DNA of 64,000 nucleotides from Prevotella sp. (GTDB taxonomy: Bacteria; Bacteroidota; Bacteroidia; Bacteroidales; Bacteroidaceae). Made by a program: the position numbers and the translations under genes. The notes under the pieces are model-generated. The model was given only the letters and a program-made list of their open reading frames with translations. It had not been told where the DNA came from and ran no database searches. Below, one piece after another: positions 7,980 through 17,352 of the stretch (positions are counted from its first letter, which is position 1; each line of letters begins with the position of its first letter). The stretch covers positions 62,001 to 126,000 of the forward strand of contig JAFTQG010000013.1 of the NCBI GenBank assembly GCA_017462915.1. Reading direction: 5' to 3'.

Positions 7980-10168
7980 TGGATAAAAGAATCTTGAACA
8001 TTATCAAGCCGTCCCTTGTCGTGACGGCTTTCATGCAAGCAGGCCATTATCCGCGTAGGGTGATGGCAGTGTCGGTCGTGCTTCTCCTTTTCCTCTCCTT
8101 GCCGCTCGCGGCGCAGGTGGGGAAAGACAGCATACAGACCGAAGAACCGATAGGGATAGGTGAGGTGACGGTGCAGGGACACAGGGTCGTGAATACCGAA
8201 AACGGGCAGCGCATCTTCCCCTCCAAGGGGCAGTTAGAGGCCTCCGCCACAGGCTATTCGCTCATCAGAAGCCTTGCCCTGCCGGGCATCATGGTCGATG
8301 AGGTGACGCGCGAGATAAAGTCTCCCGACATCCTCGGCAGTGTGCAGATACGTATCAATGATGTCATCGCCACACGTCAGGATCTGCTGGCCCTTGAGAT
8401 GGCAACCGTAAAGTCAGTGGACTTTATCCGAGAACCAGGGCTGCGCTACGGAAAAGACATCGCTTATGTCATCAATATCAATGTCGTGCGGCCGAAAAGC
8501 GGATACTCCGTTGGAGGAGAGATTATGCAACCGCTGACATGCCTCAGGGGGGCGGAGGGCGTATATGCACGTTTCAACAGCGGCAGGAGCGAACTTTCAC
8601 TCGACTGTGACTTCGGATGGCGCGACAGCCGCGGGGCGTATGTAGACAAGACCGCCGTATATGCACTTGCCGACGGCATGGAATGGAAAGCCTCGAGTCA
8701 AGACATTTATAATAAGGACCGTGGGACAGAAGGAAGCCTGCGTCTGCGGTACAGTCTTGCAGAGACAGGCAAGTACAGGTTTGACATATCTTTTAAAGAG
8801 GCGTTCTCACATTCTCCGGAGAGCCAGCGTGTCAGGGAAATGGAGACTCCGATGGGTGTCAGCGGTGTCTCCTCTGCCACACGCGACCGCTATTCCTCAC
8901 CTCAGCTTGACCTTTATCTTAATCTCCATCTGCCTCACAAGCAGACATTCACGGCGTCTGCCACAGCGACATACGTCGGCAGTCGTTACGGTTACAGCCG
9001 TGAGGACATTGACACCTACGCCTATTCTGTATACGGCAAGACAAGGTCCGTGAGCGGCGAGATGCTTTACGAGAACAGGCTGAAACCTTTTACGCTTTCC
9101 GCCGGACTGCAATACAGCCGTGACCGTATAGAAAACGTATATTCGGGCGATGTCGATAACTCCCCGATATTGCGGCAGTCGGACGTGTACGGGTATGCGC
9201 AGCTTAACGGCAGACTGGGCAGTCTGGGATGGAAAGTCGGCATGGGGCTGTCGCAGAGAAGCTATGTGCAGGGCGATGCCTCGTTTCATTATACACTGCC
9301 CCGTCCGACGGTGATGCTGAGCTATAGGTTTTCTCCCTCGTTTTTCATGCGTTATAATTACGAGTTGTCTATCCACGCGCCGCGTGTGATGTATCTCAGT
9401 GATGTCACTACGACAGACGAAGTCGTGCCTCTTCCGTCAGGTGTCGTGAAGGAAATGTCTGTGGGCAATCCCCTGTTGACGCCCGATAACCGTAACGAGC
9501 ATAACATGATGTTTTCTTACACTGGCAAGAAAGTGGAGACCATGGTCTCCGCCATGTATCTGTATTACAGGAAAAACACCATCATGCAGGATATCGTCCG
9601 CAACACGCTGGACGACGGCACGACACAGTTCCTGTCCTTACGGCGCAACCAAGGTTCCATACGTATGCTTAATATCTATGACTACACGACGCTGCATCTC
9701 CTTGCCGACAAGCTCGATATAATGCTTTATGGGGCAGTGGCGCGTTTCTGGAACTACGGGGATGAGTATACGCATGTCCATACTTCACTGACATACAGCG
9801 CGCAGGTCAATGCACGTCTCGGCAGGTTCTCGCTCTCTGCCTTTGCCGGGAACGGCTGGGAATTTCTTGAGGGAGAGACGCGTGCAAGGAACAGCGCCAT
9901 GACCTCCCTCTCTGTCTCGTACCGTCTGAGTGGAGCCATGCGCATGGCTCTGCACTGGCAGAATCCTTTCCGCAGGGATGCCGTGGCGAGCGAGATGGAG
10001 CTCCTGAACCGCAATCTGTATAAGGATATCCGTGTGCTCAGTCGCGATATGGGCAATAAAGTCACTCTTCAGCTTAGTGTCAACCTCTCCCGTGGCAGGA
10101 AACATGATGATGCAGAGCGTCGCCTGAAGCCACGTGAGGTGGATTCGGGTGTGGTGAGGCAGGAGTAG
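7979..10168 (+). CDS. Outer-membrane beta-barrel protein (TonB-receptor-like)
   Basis: About 729 residues from the ATG at 7979; an in-frame ATG at 8063 (MAVSVVLLLFLSLPLAAQ) sits right at the signal peptide and is an alternative start. After the signal comes a plug-like domain (about 55-150: ILGSVQIRINDVIATRQDLL). The rest, to the end, is a series of amphipathic strands with alternating aromatic residues, typical of an outer-membrane beta barrel family related to TonB-dependent receptors (OMP_b-brl_3 type). No carboxypeptidase-like N-terminal extension and no SusD partner are present, so it is not a SusC. It follows the membrane-anchored winged-helix regulator and may be its target. Confidence 0.82.
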   Translation: MDKRILNIIKPSLVVTAFMQAGHYPRRVMAVSVVLLLFLSLPLAAQVGKDSIQTEEPIGIGEVTVQGHRVVNTENGQRIFPSKGQLEASATGYSLIRSLALPGIMVDEVTREIKSPDILGSVQIRINDVIATRQDLLALEMATVKSVDFIREPGLRYGKDIAYVININVVRPKSGYSVGGEIMQPLTCLRGAEGVYARFNSGRSELSLDCDFGWRDSRGAYVDKTAVYALADGMEWKASSQDIYNKDRGTEGSLRLRYSLAETGKYRFDISFKEAFSHSPESQRVREMETPMGVSGVSSATRDRYSSPQLDLYLNLHLPHKQTFTASATATYVGSRYGYSREDIDTYAYSVYGKTRSVSGEMLYENRLKPFTLSAGLQYSRDRIENVYSGDVDNSPILRQSDVYGYAQLNGRLGSLGWKVGMGLSQRSYVQGDASFHYTLPRPTVMLSYRFSPSFFMRYNYELSIHAPRVMYLSDVTTTDEVVPLPSGVVKEMSVGNPLLTPDNRNEHNMMFSYTGKKVETMVSAMYLYYRKNTIMQDIVRNTLDDGTTQFLSLRRNQGSIRMLNIYDYTTLHLLADKLDIMLYGAVARFWNYGDEYTHVHTSLTYSAQVNARLGRFSLSAFAGNGWEFLEGETRARNSAMTSLSVSYRLSGAMRMALHWQNPFRRDAVASEMELLNRNLYKDIRVLSRDMGNKVTLQLSVNLSRGRKHDDAERRLKPREVDSGVVRQE

Positions 10169-10169
10169 G

Positions 10170-10560
10170 TGGTTGTTTAGTTGTTTGGTGGTTTAGTGAA
10201 TTAGTCTTTTGGTGATTAGGTGGTTTTGTTGTTTAGTGGTTTGGTTGTTTGCCTTTTAGTTATTGATATTGAGCCATGTGCCTGCTCCGTCTGTGCTTGT
10301 CGCAAGGGGTGGGCACATGGAATATCTGCCTGTAGAAGTCATAAAGTGAATATTTTCTGCCTGCAAAATTTGTATTATTCAGAACTTATTATTAATTTTA
10401 CTAACGGAAAACAACCAGCCCCAAACAACAAAACCACCAAATCACCAAAAGACTAAATCACTAAACCACCAAACAACTAAACGACTAAATCACTAAACCA
10501 CCAAACAACTAAACGACTAAATCACTAAACCACCAAACAACTAAACGACCAAACAACAAA
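10170..10560. repeat. Long inverted repeat with 32-bp tandem repeats (3 perfect copies)
   Basis: The left arm (10170-10250, GTTTAGTTGTTTGGTGG-type words) is complementary to the right arm (about 10425-10485), with ~175 bp between. The right side continues as a perfect 32-nt tandem repeat at 10451-10482, 10483-10514 and 10515-10546, built of ACTAAACCACCAAACAACT words, and stops just before the xylulokinase ATG at 10563. The DNA between the arms (10256-10424) shows no gene. Confidence 0.85.
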
Positions 10561-10562
10561 CT

Positions 10563-12080
10563 ATGGAAAAGAAATACTTACTGGGATATGACATCGGAAC
10601 ATCGTCTGTCAAGGCATCTGTAGTGGATGCAGCGACAGGAAAGACTGTAGCAAGTGCACAATATCCTGACCAGGAGGCACCTATCATCTCACGACAGGCA
10701 GGCTGGGCAGAGCAGGAACCTGAGATGTGGTGGGAGGAACTGTGTGCCGCCACACAGCGTGTATGCAACAAGATAAAGGAAACGGGTGATGTTGCAGAGG
10801 GTGAATCTCCGTTGTCTGCCATCTCTGCCATAGGCATATCCTATCAGATGCACGGACTGGTATGCGTGGATAAGGAGGGAAAACCTCTGCGCCCGTCTAT
10901 AATATGGTGTGACGGCCGTGCCGTGCCTTATGGAAACGCTGCCTTTGAGGCTATCGGAGGAGAAAAATGCCTTGAGCATCTGCTCAATTCGCCGGGCAAT
11001 TTCACTGCCGCAAAACTTGCATGGGTGAAGGAAAACGAACCTGAGACATACAGTAAGATAGACAAGATAATGCTCCCTGGCGACTACATCGCCATGAGAT
11101 TGTCGGGAGGAGACAAGAAGACGACTGTCTCGGGACTCTCGGAAGGTATGTTCTGGGACTTCAAGAATAACGAGGTATCGCGCGATGTCATGGAGCATTT
11201 CGGTTTCTCCGATGACATCATCTCCGAGATTGTGCCGACATTCTCTGTACAGTCGCGTGTCTGCAAGGCTATTGCCGACGAACTCGGGATACCTGAAGGC
11301 ACACCGATATCATACCGTGGAGGCGACCAACCTAACAATGCCTTGTCGCTGAATGTCATGAAACCTGGCGAGATAGCAGCTACAGGCGGCACTTCGGGTG
11401 TTGTGTATGGCGTGCTCGGCGAGGTGAACTACGACCCTAAGTCGCGTGTGAACACCTTCGCACACGTCAATCATAATCAGCCGGACACGCGTCTTGGCGT
11501 GCTGCTCTGTATCAACGGCACAGGCATACTTAACGCATGGATGAAGCGCACGGTAGCCCCTGAAGGTATCTCCTACGGCGAGATGAATGACCTTGCAGAG
11601 ACCGTTCCCGTTGGAGCGGAGGGACTTAGCGTCATACCTTTCGGTAACGGAGCGGAGCGTGTCCTGCAGAATGAGAACCCCGGTGCCTCTGTTCATGGCA
11701 TAAACTTCAACATACACACCAAGGCTCACATGCTCCGCGCGGCACAGGAGGGCATAGCCTTCTCCTTCGCATACGGCATGGAGATAATGGCACAGATGGG
11801 TATGGATATAAAGACCATCAAGGCCGGACATGCAAATCTCTTCCTCTCGCCTCTCTTCCGCCGTACTCTTGCCGCCGTGACAGGAGCGACGATAGAGCTT
11901 TACGAGACGGACGGCAGTGTCGGTGCCGCTTACGGTGCCGGTATAGGTGCAGGAATCTACAAGGACAGTGACGATGCCTTCAAGACGTTGAAGCACATTG
12001 CTACGGAGAATCCTGTGGCTGATGCTTCTGAATACAAGGCGGCATACGGACGCTGGAAAGCTGCTTTGGCAGGAAAATAA
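10563..12080 (+). CDS. xylB: Xylulokinase (FGGY carbohydrate kinase)
   Basis: 505 residues, full family length. The N-terminal phosphate-binding motif is DIGTSSVKA (residues 10-18). The substrate region GWAEQEPEMWWEELC, the strand SYQMHGLVCVD, and the C-terminal FGGY motif region with ATGGTSGVVYG and IKAGHANLFLSPLFR are all present and best fit D-xylulose kinases. It phosphorylates D-xylulose to xylulose 5-phosphate in the cytoplasm for entry into the pentose phosphate pathway. No xylose isomerase lies beside it, but the next genes are a sugar-type regulator, a GH43 and a GH3 glycosidase, which fits xylose or arabinose use. Confidence 0.93.
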   Translation: MEKKYLLGYDIGTSSVKASVVDAATGKTVASAQYPDQEAPIISRQAGWAEQEPEMWWEELCAATQRVCNKIKETGDVAEGESPLSAISAIGISYQMHGLVCVDKEGKPLRPSIIWCDGRAVPYGNAAFEAIGGEKCLEHLLNSPGNFTAAKLAWVKENEPETYSKIDKIMLPGDYIAMRLSGGDKKTTVSGLSEGMFWDFKNNEVSRDVMEHFGFSDDIISEIVPTFSVQSRVCKAIADELGIPEGTPISYRGGDQPNNALSLNVMKPGEIAATGGTSGVVYGVLGEVNYDPKSRVNTFAHVNHNQPDTRLGVLLCINGTGILNAWMKRTVAPEGISYGEMNDLAETVPVGAEGLSVIPFGNGAERVLQNENPGASVHGINFNIHTKAHMLRAAQEGIAFSFAYGMEIMAQMGMDIKTIKAGHANLFLSPLFRRTLAAVTGATIELYETDGSVGAAYGAGIGAGIYKDSDDAFKTLKHIATENPVADASEYKAAYGRWKAALAGK

Positions 12081-12104
12081 GCGTGACACGTTTCAATAAC
12101 CTAA

Positions 12105-15100
12105 GTGAGATACCTTATTATAAATATCCTTTCTGTACTGTTGCTGTCACTTAATGCTGTGACGGCAACAGCACAGCCGCGTTGTGCTGTACGCGTCTTC
12201 GGTACAGGAGACGGACTGCCGGCAGGCATCATCTCGGGACTTGTCCATTCTACGGATAATCTTGCATGGATGATTTCCTGGAACGGCCTGTCGTGCTATG
12301 ACGGGTATCAGTTTACGACATTCCGCAATGTCCCGGGCAAGACGGTCCTGCCTACAAACCATCTCACACATATCTCGCATGGACAGAAGGGTAATCTGTG
12401 GACTGTGGCATACACGGGACGGGTGTATCTCTTTGACAGTCACATCTGTGAGTATATTGATGCCTCGGCGATAATAGCGGAGGATGATGAGCGGAAAGGG
12501 GCTAAGGGCATAAGAAAACCGTTTGAGCTCCGCAAGGTTTATCCGCTTTCCAACGGCCATACATGGTTCGTCGGCAAGGGTACGGAGCATTATAAGGTCA
12601 CGGACTCCCTGCTCAGCGAGCGTAAAGGCATAGAGCGGCTCTCCTTCCCGGGCAATCTTCATAAGGTCTGTCTTGACGAAAAGGGCCGTGAATGGTGCTT
12701 CACCGACAAGGGAACATACTGCAACGGAAAACTTTTCTCAAGGTCATGCTACGACTGGGTGCTTGTCATGAACGGCAAGACATGGCTCGAACCGCGTGCC
12801 GGGAGACGGGTAAACGCCTGCCTCCCGTTAGGAAAGAATCATATAGCCTTGGCGACTGACAATGGTGTCGTGCTCATCGACACGCGGACCGGCAAGGAGA
12901 AGCATGTCTCCGTACAGACTTCCGGCAACCGCTCGGCAGAAGTCCGTGAGATGTTTGCCGACTCCAAGCAGCGCTTGTGGTGTTTCACCGATGCGCCAGG
13001 CGTCACACTTGTTGATATCGGTGGTGCTGCCCCACGTGTTCAATGGTTACATGCTGATCTGCATGGGATGGCAGTAGAGACTATGTCCGAGAAACCTTTG
13101 GTTCACGAGGACAGCAACGGTACAGTGTGGGTGGTGCCTACAGACGGCACATTCTCCTACTTTGACGAGCGCACAAAGTCACTGGTTCCTTACCCTCTCA
13201 TACCGACCAACGGATTCAGACATGCCATTCCGCGCATAAGACGTTACTATGGCGACCATCAGGGCAATCTCTGGATACTTTGCCCGCACAACCTTGCGCT
13301 GGTGAACTTCATGTACACCAACGTGAATCTCAACCGACGCAAGGACAATCGTGACACGCGTGCCGTATTGCAGGACATCTCCGGCGCGGTGCTTACGGGA
13401 ACGATAGACGGCGATCTCTATGGTGCAGACTTCCAGTTCCGCGCCAAGAACGGAATTTATGCGCTTTACCGCGACAGGAGAAACCGCTTGTGGATAGGCA
13501 CAAAGGGTGACGGACTGTATGTGCGTATGCCAGACGGGACGATGCACCACTACCTTCATGATGCTGCCGACCGTTATTCCATGAACAGCAACAATGTCTA
13601 TGATATACGTGAGGATACACGCGGACGTGTGCTTGTCGCGACCTTTGACGGTGGACTTAACATCATAGATGAAGGCAAGGCTGGGCAGAAGAGCGGAGAG
13701 GCTATAAGATTTCTCCATGCCGGGAACGACCTGAAAGGCTACGACTTGTCGCAGTATAAGAAAGTGCGGCGCATAGAAGTCACTCCGGAGGGTGTCGTAT
13801 TGCTGTCAACAACGGCAGGTCTGATGACATATTCCGACAGATACCGCTCTTGCCGTGACATCCGCTTCTTTGTTTCCAGTCATGACAGCGACGATAGGAC
13901 ATCGCTTCTGAGCAGCGATGTGATGCAGACATGCAGGATGAAAGACGGCCGGATCTATGTCGCAACGCTTGGCGGCGGATGCCAGTTGCTTGTCTCCCGT
14001 AATCTTCTTGCTGACGGATTGCAGTTCAAGGAAGTGGAAAACCAGAGCGGGCAGACCGTACAGGGACTTGTGCGTGACAACGAGGACAACCTTTGGCTTG
14101 TCGGAGAATCGCGCATAGCACGGCTTGACAGAAACGGAAACATCACGGAATACGGTGCCGATGAGCTTGGCGACGCGAACATAACGGAGGCTCTGCCTTC
14201 GCATGACTCCAGTACAGACAGGATAGTCCTTGCCACGGAAGGCGGCACGCTGTCGTTCTTGCCGCGCCAGATGAAGAGGAGCAGCTATTGCCCTTCCATA
14301 GTCTTTACGGCGATAGACTATCATGACAATAACGGCATGAGGCCGCTTCTCAATATCGGTCGTCTTTATGTGGAGGTAGACAAACGCTCGTTTACAGTAT
14401 ATTTCTCCGCCCTTGACTATAAGGAAAACAGCGGGATACGTTATGCATACCGCCTTGACGACGGCAACTGGACCTACATCCGACGTGGCAGCAACAGTGC
14501 TTCGTTTACCAATTTCCCTGCTGGAAATCACAGACTTTATGTCAGAAGCACCAATAGTGACGGCCTCTGGATGGACAATGTCAAGTCGATAGACATCTAT
14601 GCTGAACCGACATTCTTCGAGAGTTGGTGGGGCAGGACGCTTTGCGGCCTGTGTCTCCTGTTCTGCATGCTTTACGGTATGGTGTATTATATGCGTCAGA
14701 AGAAGCTTGAACTCAAGGAGGAGGCTGTGGAGCAGGCTGACGCAGGAAAGGTGCGTTTCCTGTTGAAAACACCCGAATTCATCGATGAAAACAAGGCGTT
14801 CATGGACAAGTTGCTGGCCTATATAGAGGAGAATATCTCCGATTCCAGCTTGCGTGTCGATGATATGGCCTCCGAACTGAAGATGTCGAGGACAGTATTC
14901 TATGAGCGTATAAAGGAGATTGCCGACATGTCTCCTGCCGATTTCCTGCGCCATGTGCGTATGCAGAGGGCAGAAGACCTCATAAAAGGCACGCGCGAAC
15001 CGTTCTCGCAGATAGCCTATAAGGTCGGTTTCTCAGACCCGAAATATTTCGGAAAATGCTTCAAGAAGCATACAGGCATGTCTCCTTCCGAATACAGGAA

Positions 15101-15119
15101 GTCATCGAAGGAAGAATAA
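12105..15119 (+). CDS. Transmembrane AraC regulator with Reg_prop/Y_Y_Y sensor, lacking kinase and receiver
   Basis: 1004 residues from a GTG start, with a signal peptide (MRYLIINILSVLLLSLNAVTA). Residues ~25-740 form a periplasmic two-propeller sensor of Reg_prop type (repeats such as RNRLWIGTKGDGLYVRMPDG). A Y_Y_Y domain (GIRYAYRLDDGNWTYIRRGS), one membrane helix (about 840-865, TLCGLCLLFCMLYGMVYYM), and a C-terminal AraC-type HTH (about 900-1000, RVDDMASELKMSRTVFYERI and IAYKVGFSDPKYFGKCFKKH) follow. Hybrid two-component regulators normally carry HisKA, HATPase and receiver domains between the helix and the HTH; here only a linker of about 35 residues is present. It starts 24 bp after xylB and probably controls the GH43/GH3 genes. 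Confidence 0.92.
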   Translation: MRYLIINILSVLLLSLNAVTATAQPRCAVRVFGTGDGLPAGIISGLVHSTDNLAWMISWNGLSCYDGYQFTTFRNVPGKTVLPTNHLTHISHGQKGNLWTVAYTGRVYLFDSHICEYIDASAIIAEDDERKGAKGIRKPFELRKVYPLSNGHTWFVGKGTEHYKVTDSLLSERKGIERLSFPGNLHKVCLDEKGREWCFTDKGTYCNGKLFSRSCYDWVLVMNGKTWLEPRAGRRVNACLPLGKNHIALATDNGVVLIDTRTGKEKHVSVQTSGNRSAEVREMFADSKQRLWCFTDAPGVTLVDIGGAAPRVQWLHADLHGMAVETMSEKPLVHEDSNGTVWVVPTDGTFSYFDERTKSLVPYPLIPTNGFRHAIPRIRRYYGDHQGNLWILCPHNLALVNFMYTNVNLNRRKDNRDTRAVLQDISGAVLTGTIDGDLYGADFQFRAKNGIYALYRDRRNRLWIGTKGDGLYVRMPDGTMHHYLHDAADRYSMNSNNVYDIREDTRGRVLVATFDGGLNIIDEGKAGQKSGEAIRFLHAGNDLKGYDLSQYKKVRRIEVTPEGVVLLSTTAGLMTYSDRYRSCRDIRFFVSSHDSDDRTSLLSSDVMQTCRMKDGRIYVATLGGGCQLLVSRNLLADGLQFKEVENQSGQTVQGLVRDNEDNLWLVGESRIARLDRNGNITEYGADELGDANITEALPSHDSSTDRIVLATEGGTLSFLPRQMKRSSYCPSIVFTAIDYHDNNGMRPLLNIGRLYVEVDKRSFTVYFSALDYKENSGIRYAYRLDDGNWTYIRRGSNSASFTNFPAGNHRLYVRSTNSDGLWMDNVKSIDIYAEPTFFESWWGRTLCGLCLLFCMLYGMVYYMRQKKLELKEEAVEQADAGKVRFLLKTPEFIDENKAFMDKLLAYIEENISDSSLRVDDMASELKMSRTVFYERIKEIADMSPADFLRHVRMQRAEDLIKGTREPFSQIAYKVGFSDPKYFGKCFKKHTGMSPSEYRKSSKEE

Positions 15120-15145
15120 CTGTCTGGAAAACATACATAATACAG

Positions 15146-15185
15146 ATACCCACCACAGAGGGAACATGCCCTCTATGGTGGGTAT
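15146..15185 (+). terminator. Hairpin after the regulator gene
   Basis: Arms ATACCCACC and GGTGGGTAT enclose an inner AGAGGG/CCCTCT pairing, 27 bp after the stop codon. No long T run follows, so termination may be partial. Confidence 0.6.
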
Positions 15186-15216
15186 TGTCGTTATATAAAT
15201 CCATGTATATCGCTGT

Positions 15217-15479
15217 AGGTGCCCATATATAAGTAAGTCGCCAAAATTAAACGATAATATCTATGATAAAGCAAGTAGTTACATCTTGTATGTATAAACC
15301 TTGTTCTTTCTTGCTGTTTTCGCCTTGTCACTCAGTCACATAGCCAGCTATGCTCCTTCGTTACAAGACGGAAACATCTCAAAAACAACTAAGTTTTATA
15401 CTATACATTAATTTTGGTGACTTACTTAGTAATATAGATGCCTATATATAATAATGTAGATGCCCATATATAATAATGT
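15217..15479. repeat. Second 22-nt repeat family, interrupted by a MITE-like element
   Basis: Complete units of 22 nt lie at 15436-15457 and 15458-15479 (core AGATGCCYATATATAATAA). A third is split: 15217-15231 plus 15429-15435 join into a perfect 22-nt unit once the 195-bp insert and one TA are removed. The unit sequence is unrelated to the GGTSACC arrays, but the period is the same. Confidence 0.85.
15232..15426. mobile_element. MITE-like element, 195 bp, with inverted ends and TA duplication
   Basis: Terminal inverted repeats AGTAAGTCGCCAAAATTAA (left) and TTAATTTTGGTGACTTACT (right) differ at one position. The element is bordered by TA on both sides, as expected for IS630/mariner-type target duplication. 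It has no room for a transposase. The interior contains a CATAGCCAGCTATG palindrome (about 15339-15353). From 15480 to the GH43 promoter nothing else is apparent. Confidence 0.8.
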
Positions 15480-15684
15480 GTATGTTTGGCCTGGATAAAA
15501 TGAGGAGGCCTTGTCGTGGACATCATCTGTGACTTGTACCGTCAGTTTTCAGTGCCACTGGTCTCGCCGACACTCATGCATGTTTGTTTTCAGGATATGG
15601 AAAAATGTCATGATATTGCATGTAAAATCCCTTAAATCCTCTGTTTTCGTCAGTTTTTACCCATTATTACCCATTACTAAAGAG

Positions 15685-15692
15685 TAATTTTG
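15685..15692 (+). promoter_or_regulatory. Probable -7 box of the GH43 gene
   Basis: TAATTTTG fits TAnnTTTG and lies 25 bp before the GTG start at 15718. The region just upstream repeats CCCATTATTA/CCCATTACTA, a possible operator half-site pair. Confidence 0.5.
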
Positions 15693-15717
15693 TGGCAGAA
15701 ACAGATAATAAACCGCT

Positions 15718-17190
15718 GTGAAATACAAACTGATACTCATATTCGCGCTCATCACCTCTATGGCAAAGGGACAGGAATTTGTCTCCTTCAGCTTCGAGGG
15801 ACGCGATGCTGTCACAGGGAATGTCGCGGCGGCCAATCCTGTCATCGGCGGCTGGTCGTCAGATCCCAGTGTGTGTAGAGTAGGGGACGACTATTGGCTT
15901 GTCACATCCTCGTTCGGCTATTTTCCTGGAGTGCCGCTTTATCACAGCAAGAATCTGCGCGACTGGACACTCGTCAGGAATATCCTTGACCGACCATCCC
16001 AGCTCCCGTATCTTAAAGGGCAGGGCATCGCACGTGACGGAATATACGCGCCCCATATAAGTTACAATTCGCATAACGGGCTGTATTACATGATTACCAC
16101 CGATGTCGGCCACGGCACATTCTATGTCACGGCAAAAGACCCGGCCTCCGATTGGTCGGAGCCTGTATGGCTTCCGGATGTTGACGGCATAGACCCGTCG
16201 TTCTTCTTCGACGATGACGGCAAGGCGTATATCGTCCATAAGGAGGATGTCACAGGACAGCCGAAATGGAATCTGCACAGGGCGATACGTATCATACGTT
16301 TCGATACTGCCACCGGCACGACATTCGGAGAAGATGTACCTTTCTGCGAGGAAGGTGTCGGCCCGGAGGAAAAGCTCGGCCGTGACGAAGGACCGCATAT
16401 ATATAAGGTCAACGGCAAGTATATAATGATATGCGCCGAAGGCGGCACAGGTATCAATCACTCGGAAGTATGCTATAAGGCAGACAGCGTATTCGGACCG
16501 TATACCCGCTGGAGCCGTAACCCTATGCTTACCCAGCGTCTGCTTAACAGCAAGCGGACAAATCCCGTCACCTGCTCAGGACATGTCGATATGGTGCAGA
16601 CACCGTCAGGAGAATGGTATGGAGTCTTCCTTGCCGAGCGCGGATACGAGTCGCTTCACGGCCGCGAGACCTTCCTCATGCCTGTCTGCTGGAGCAAGGA
16701 TGGCTTCCCGTATATCACGCAAGAGAAAGACACAGTGCCTTTGAATCCGCGTAACTACACTTTCTTTGACGATTTCAAGACGCGCCGTCCCGACTGGATT
16801 ACTGCCGAGGGAGTGCCTGGCGCACAGATGATACGCCTCCCGAACACAAAGTTCGTAGCCGAGACAAGTGTCGTTCCGCCGTCACGCAAGTCAGCAGGAA
16901 AGCCCTACGGCATGGTCCTTCTCCGTGACGAGACCCACCAGTATCGCATCGATGTCGACGGAACAGCCGTCAATGTCGTGAAGGTCGGCAAGAAAGGAAC
17001 CTGCGAGACGCTTGCCGGAGTCTCTCTGCCACGCGACAAGAAACCCCTCCTTCTCCGCATGGTCTCTGACGGCGAAACCCTCCGTTTCTACTGCAACGGC
17101 GAGGAGATAGGCACAGGTGCTCATGTGAAATATGTCGGTTCACGACAGGCACCCGGATTCACGGGCTCCGTCATCGGCATATATAAATAG
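15718..17190 (+). CDS. Glycoside hydrolase family 43 (beta-xylosidase/arabinofuranosidase type)
   Basis: 490 residues from a GTG start, with a signal peptide (MKYKLILIFALITSMAKG). The five-bladed GH43 propeller shows the three acidic catalytic positions: Asp in GWSSDPSVCRVGDDYWLV (base), Asp in DGIDPSFFFDDDG (pKa modulator) and Glu in GRDEGPHIYKVNGKY (acid). The C-terminal ~120 residues form a beta-sandwich accessory domain. GH43 exo-enzymes of this type release xylose or arabinose from plant hemicellulose or pectin side chains. Secretion to the periplasm is expected. It is followed by a GH3 enzyme and preceded by a sugar-responsive regulator. Confidence 0.9.
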   Translation: MKYKLILIFALITSMAKGQEFVSFSFEGRDAVTGNVAAANPVIGGWSSDPSVCRVGDDYWLVTSSFGYFPGVPLYHSKNLRDWTLVRNILDRPSQLPYLKGQGIARDGIYAPHISYNSHNGLYYMITTDVGHGTFYVTAKDPASDWSEPVWLPDVDGIDPSFFFDDDGKAYIVHKEDVTGQPKWNLHRAIRIIRFDTATGTTFGEDVPFCEEGVGPEEKLGRDEGPHIYKVNGKYIMICAEGGTGINHSEVCYKADSVFGPYTRWSRNPMLTQRLLNSKRTNPVTCSGHVDMVQTPSGEWYGVFLAERGYESLHGRETFLMPVCWSKDGFPYITQEKDTVPLNPRNYTFFDDFKTRRPDWITAEGVPGAQMIRLPNTKFVAETSVVPPSRKSAGKPYGMVLLRDETHQYRIDVDGTAVNVVKVGKKGTCETLAGVSLPRDKKPLLLRMVSDGETLRFYCNGEEIGTGAHVKYVGSRQAPGFTGSVIGIYK

Positions 17191-17352
17191 AATAATCCGC
17201 ATATATAGCATAGAATAATTCAGATGTTTCAAATATAATACCTATTAAGACCACAACACAAACCTGACTCTTATCTAACTAAAACTATCCTGACTGTACT
17301 ACTATCTATGAAAACTAACCAATGTCTTATAACTAAACCGAAAAAAATACAG

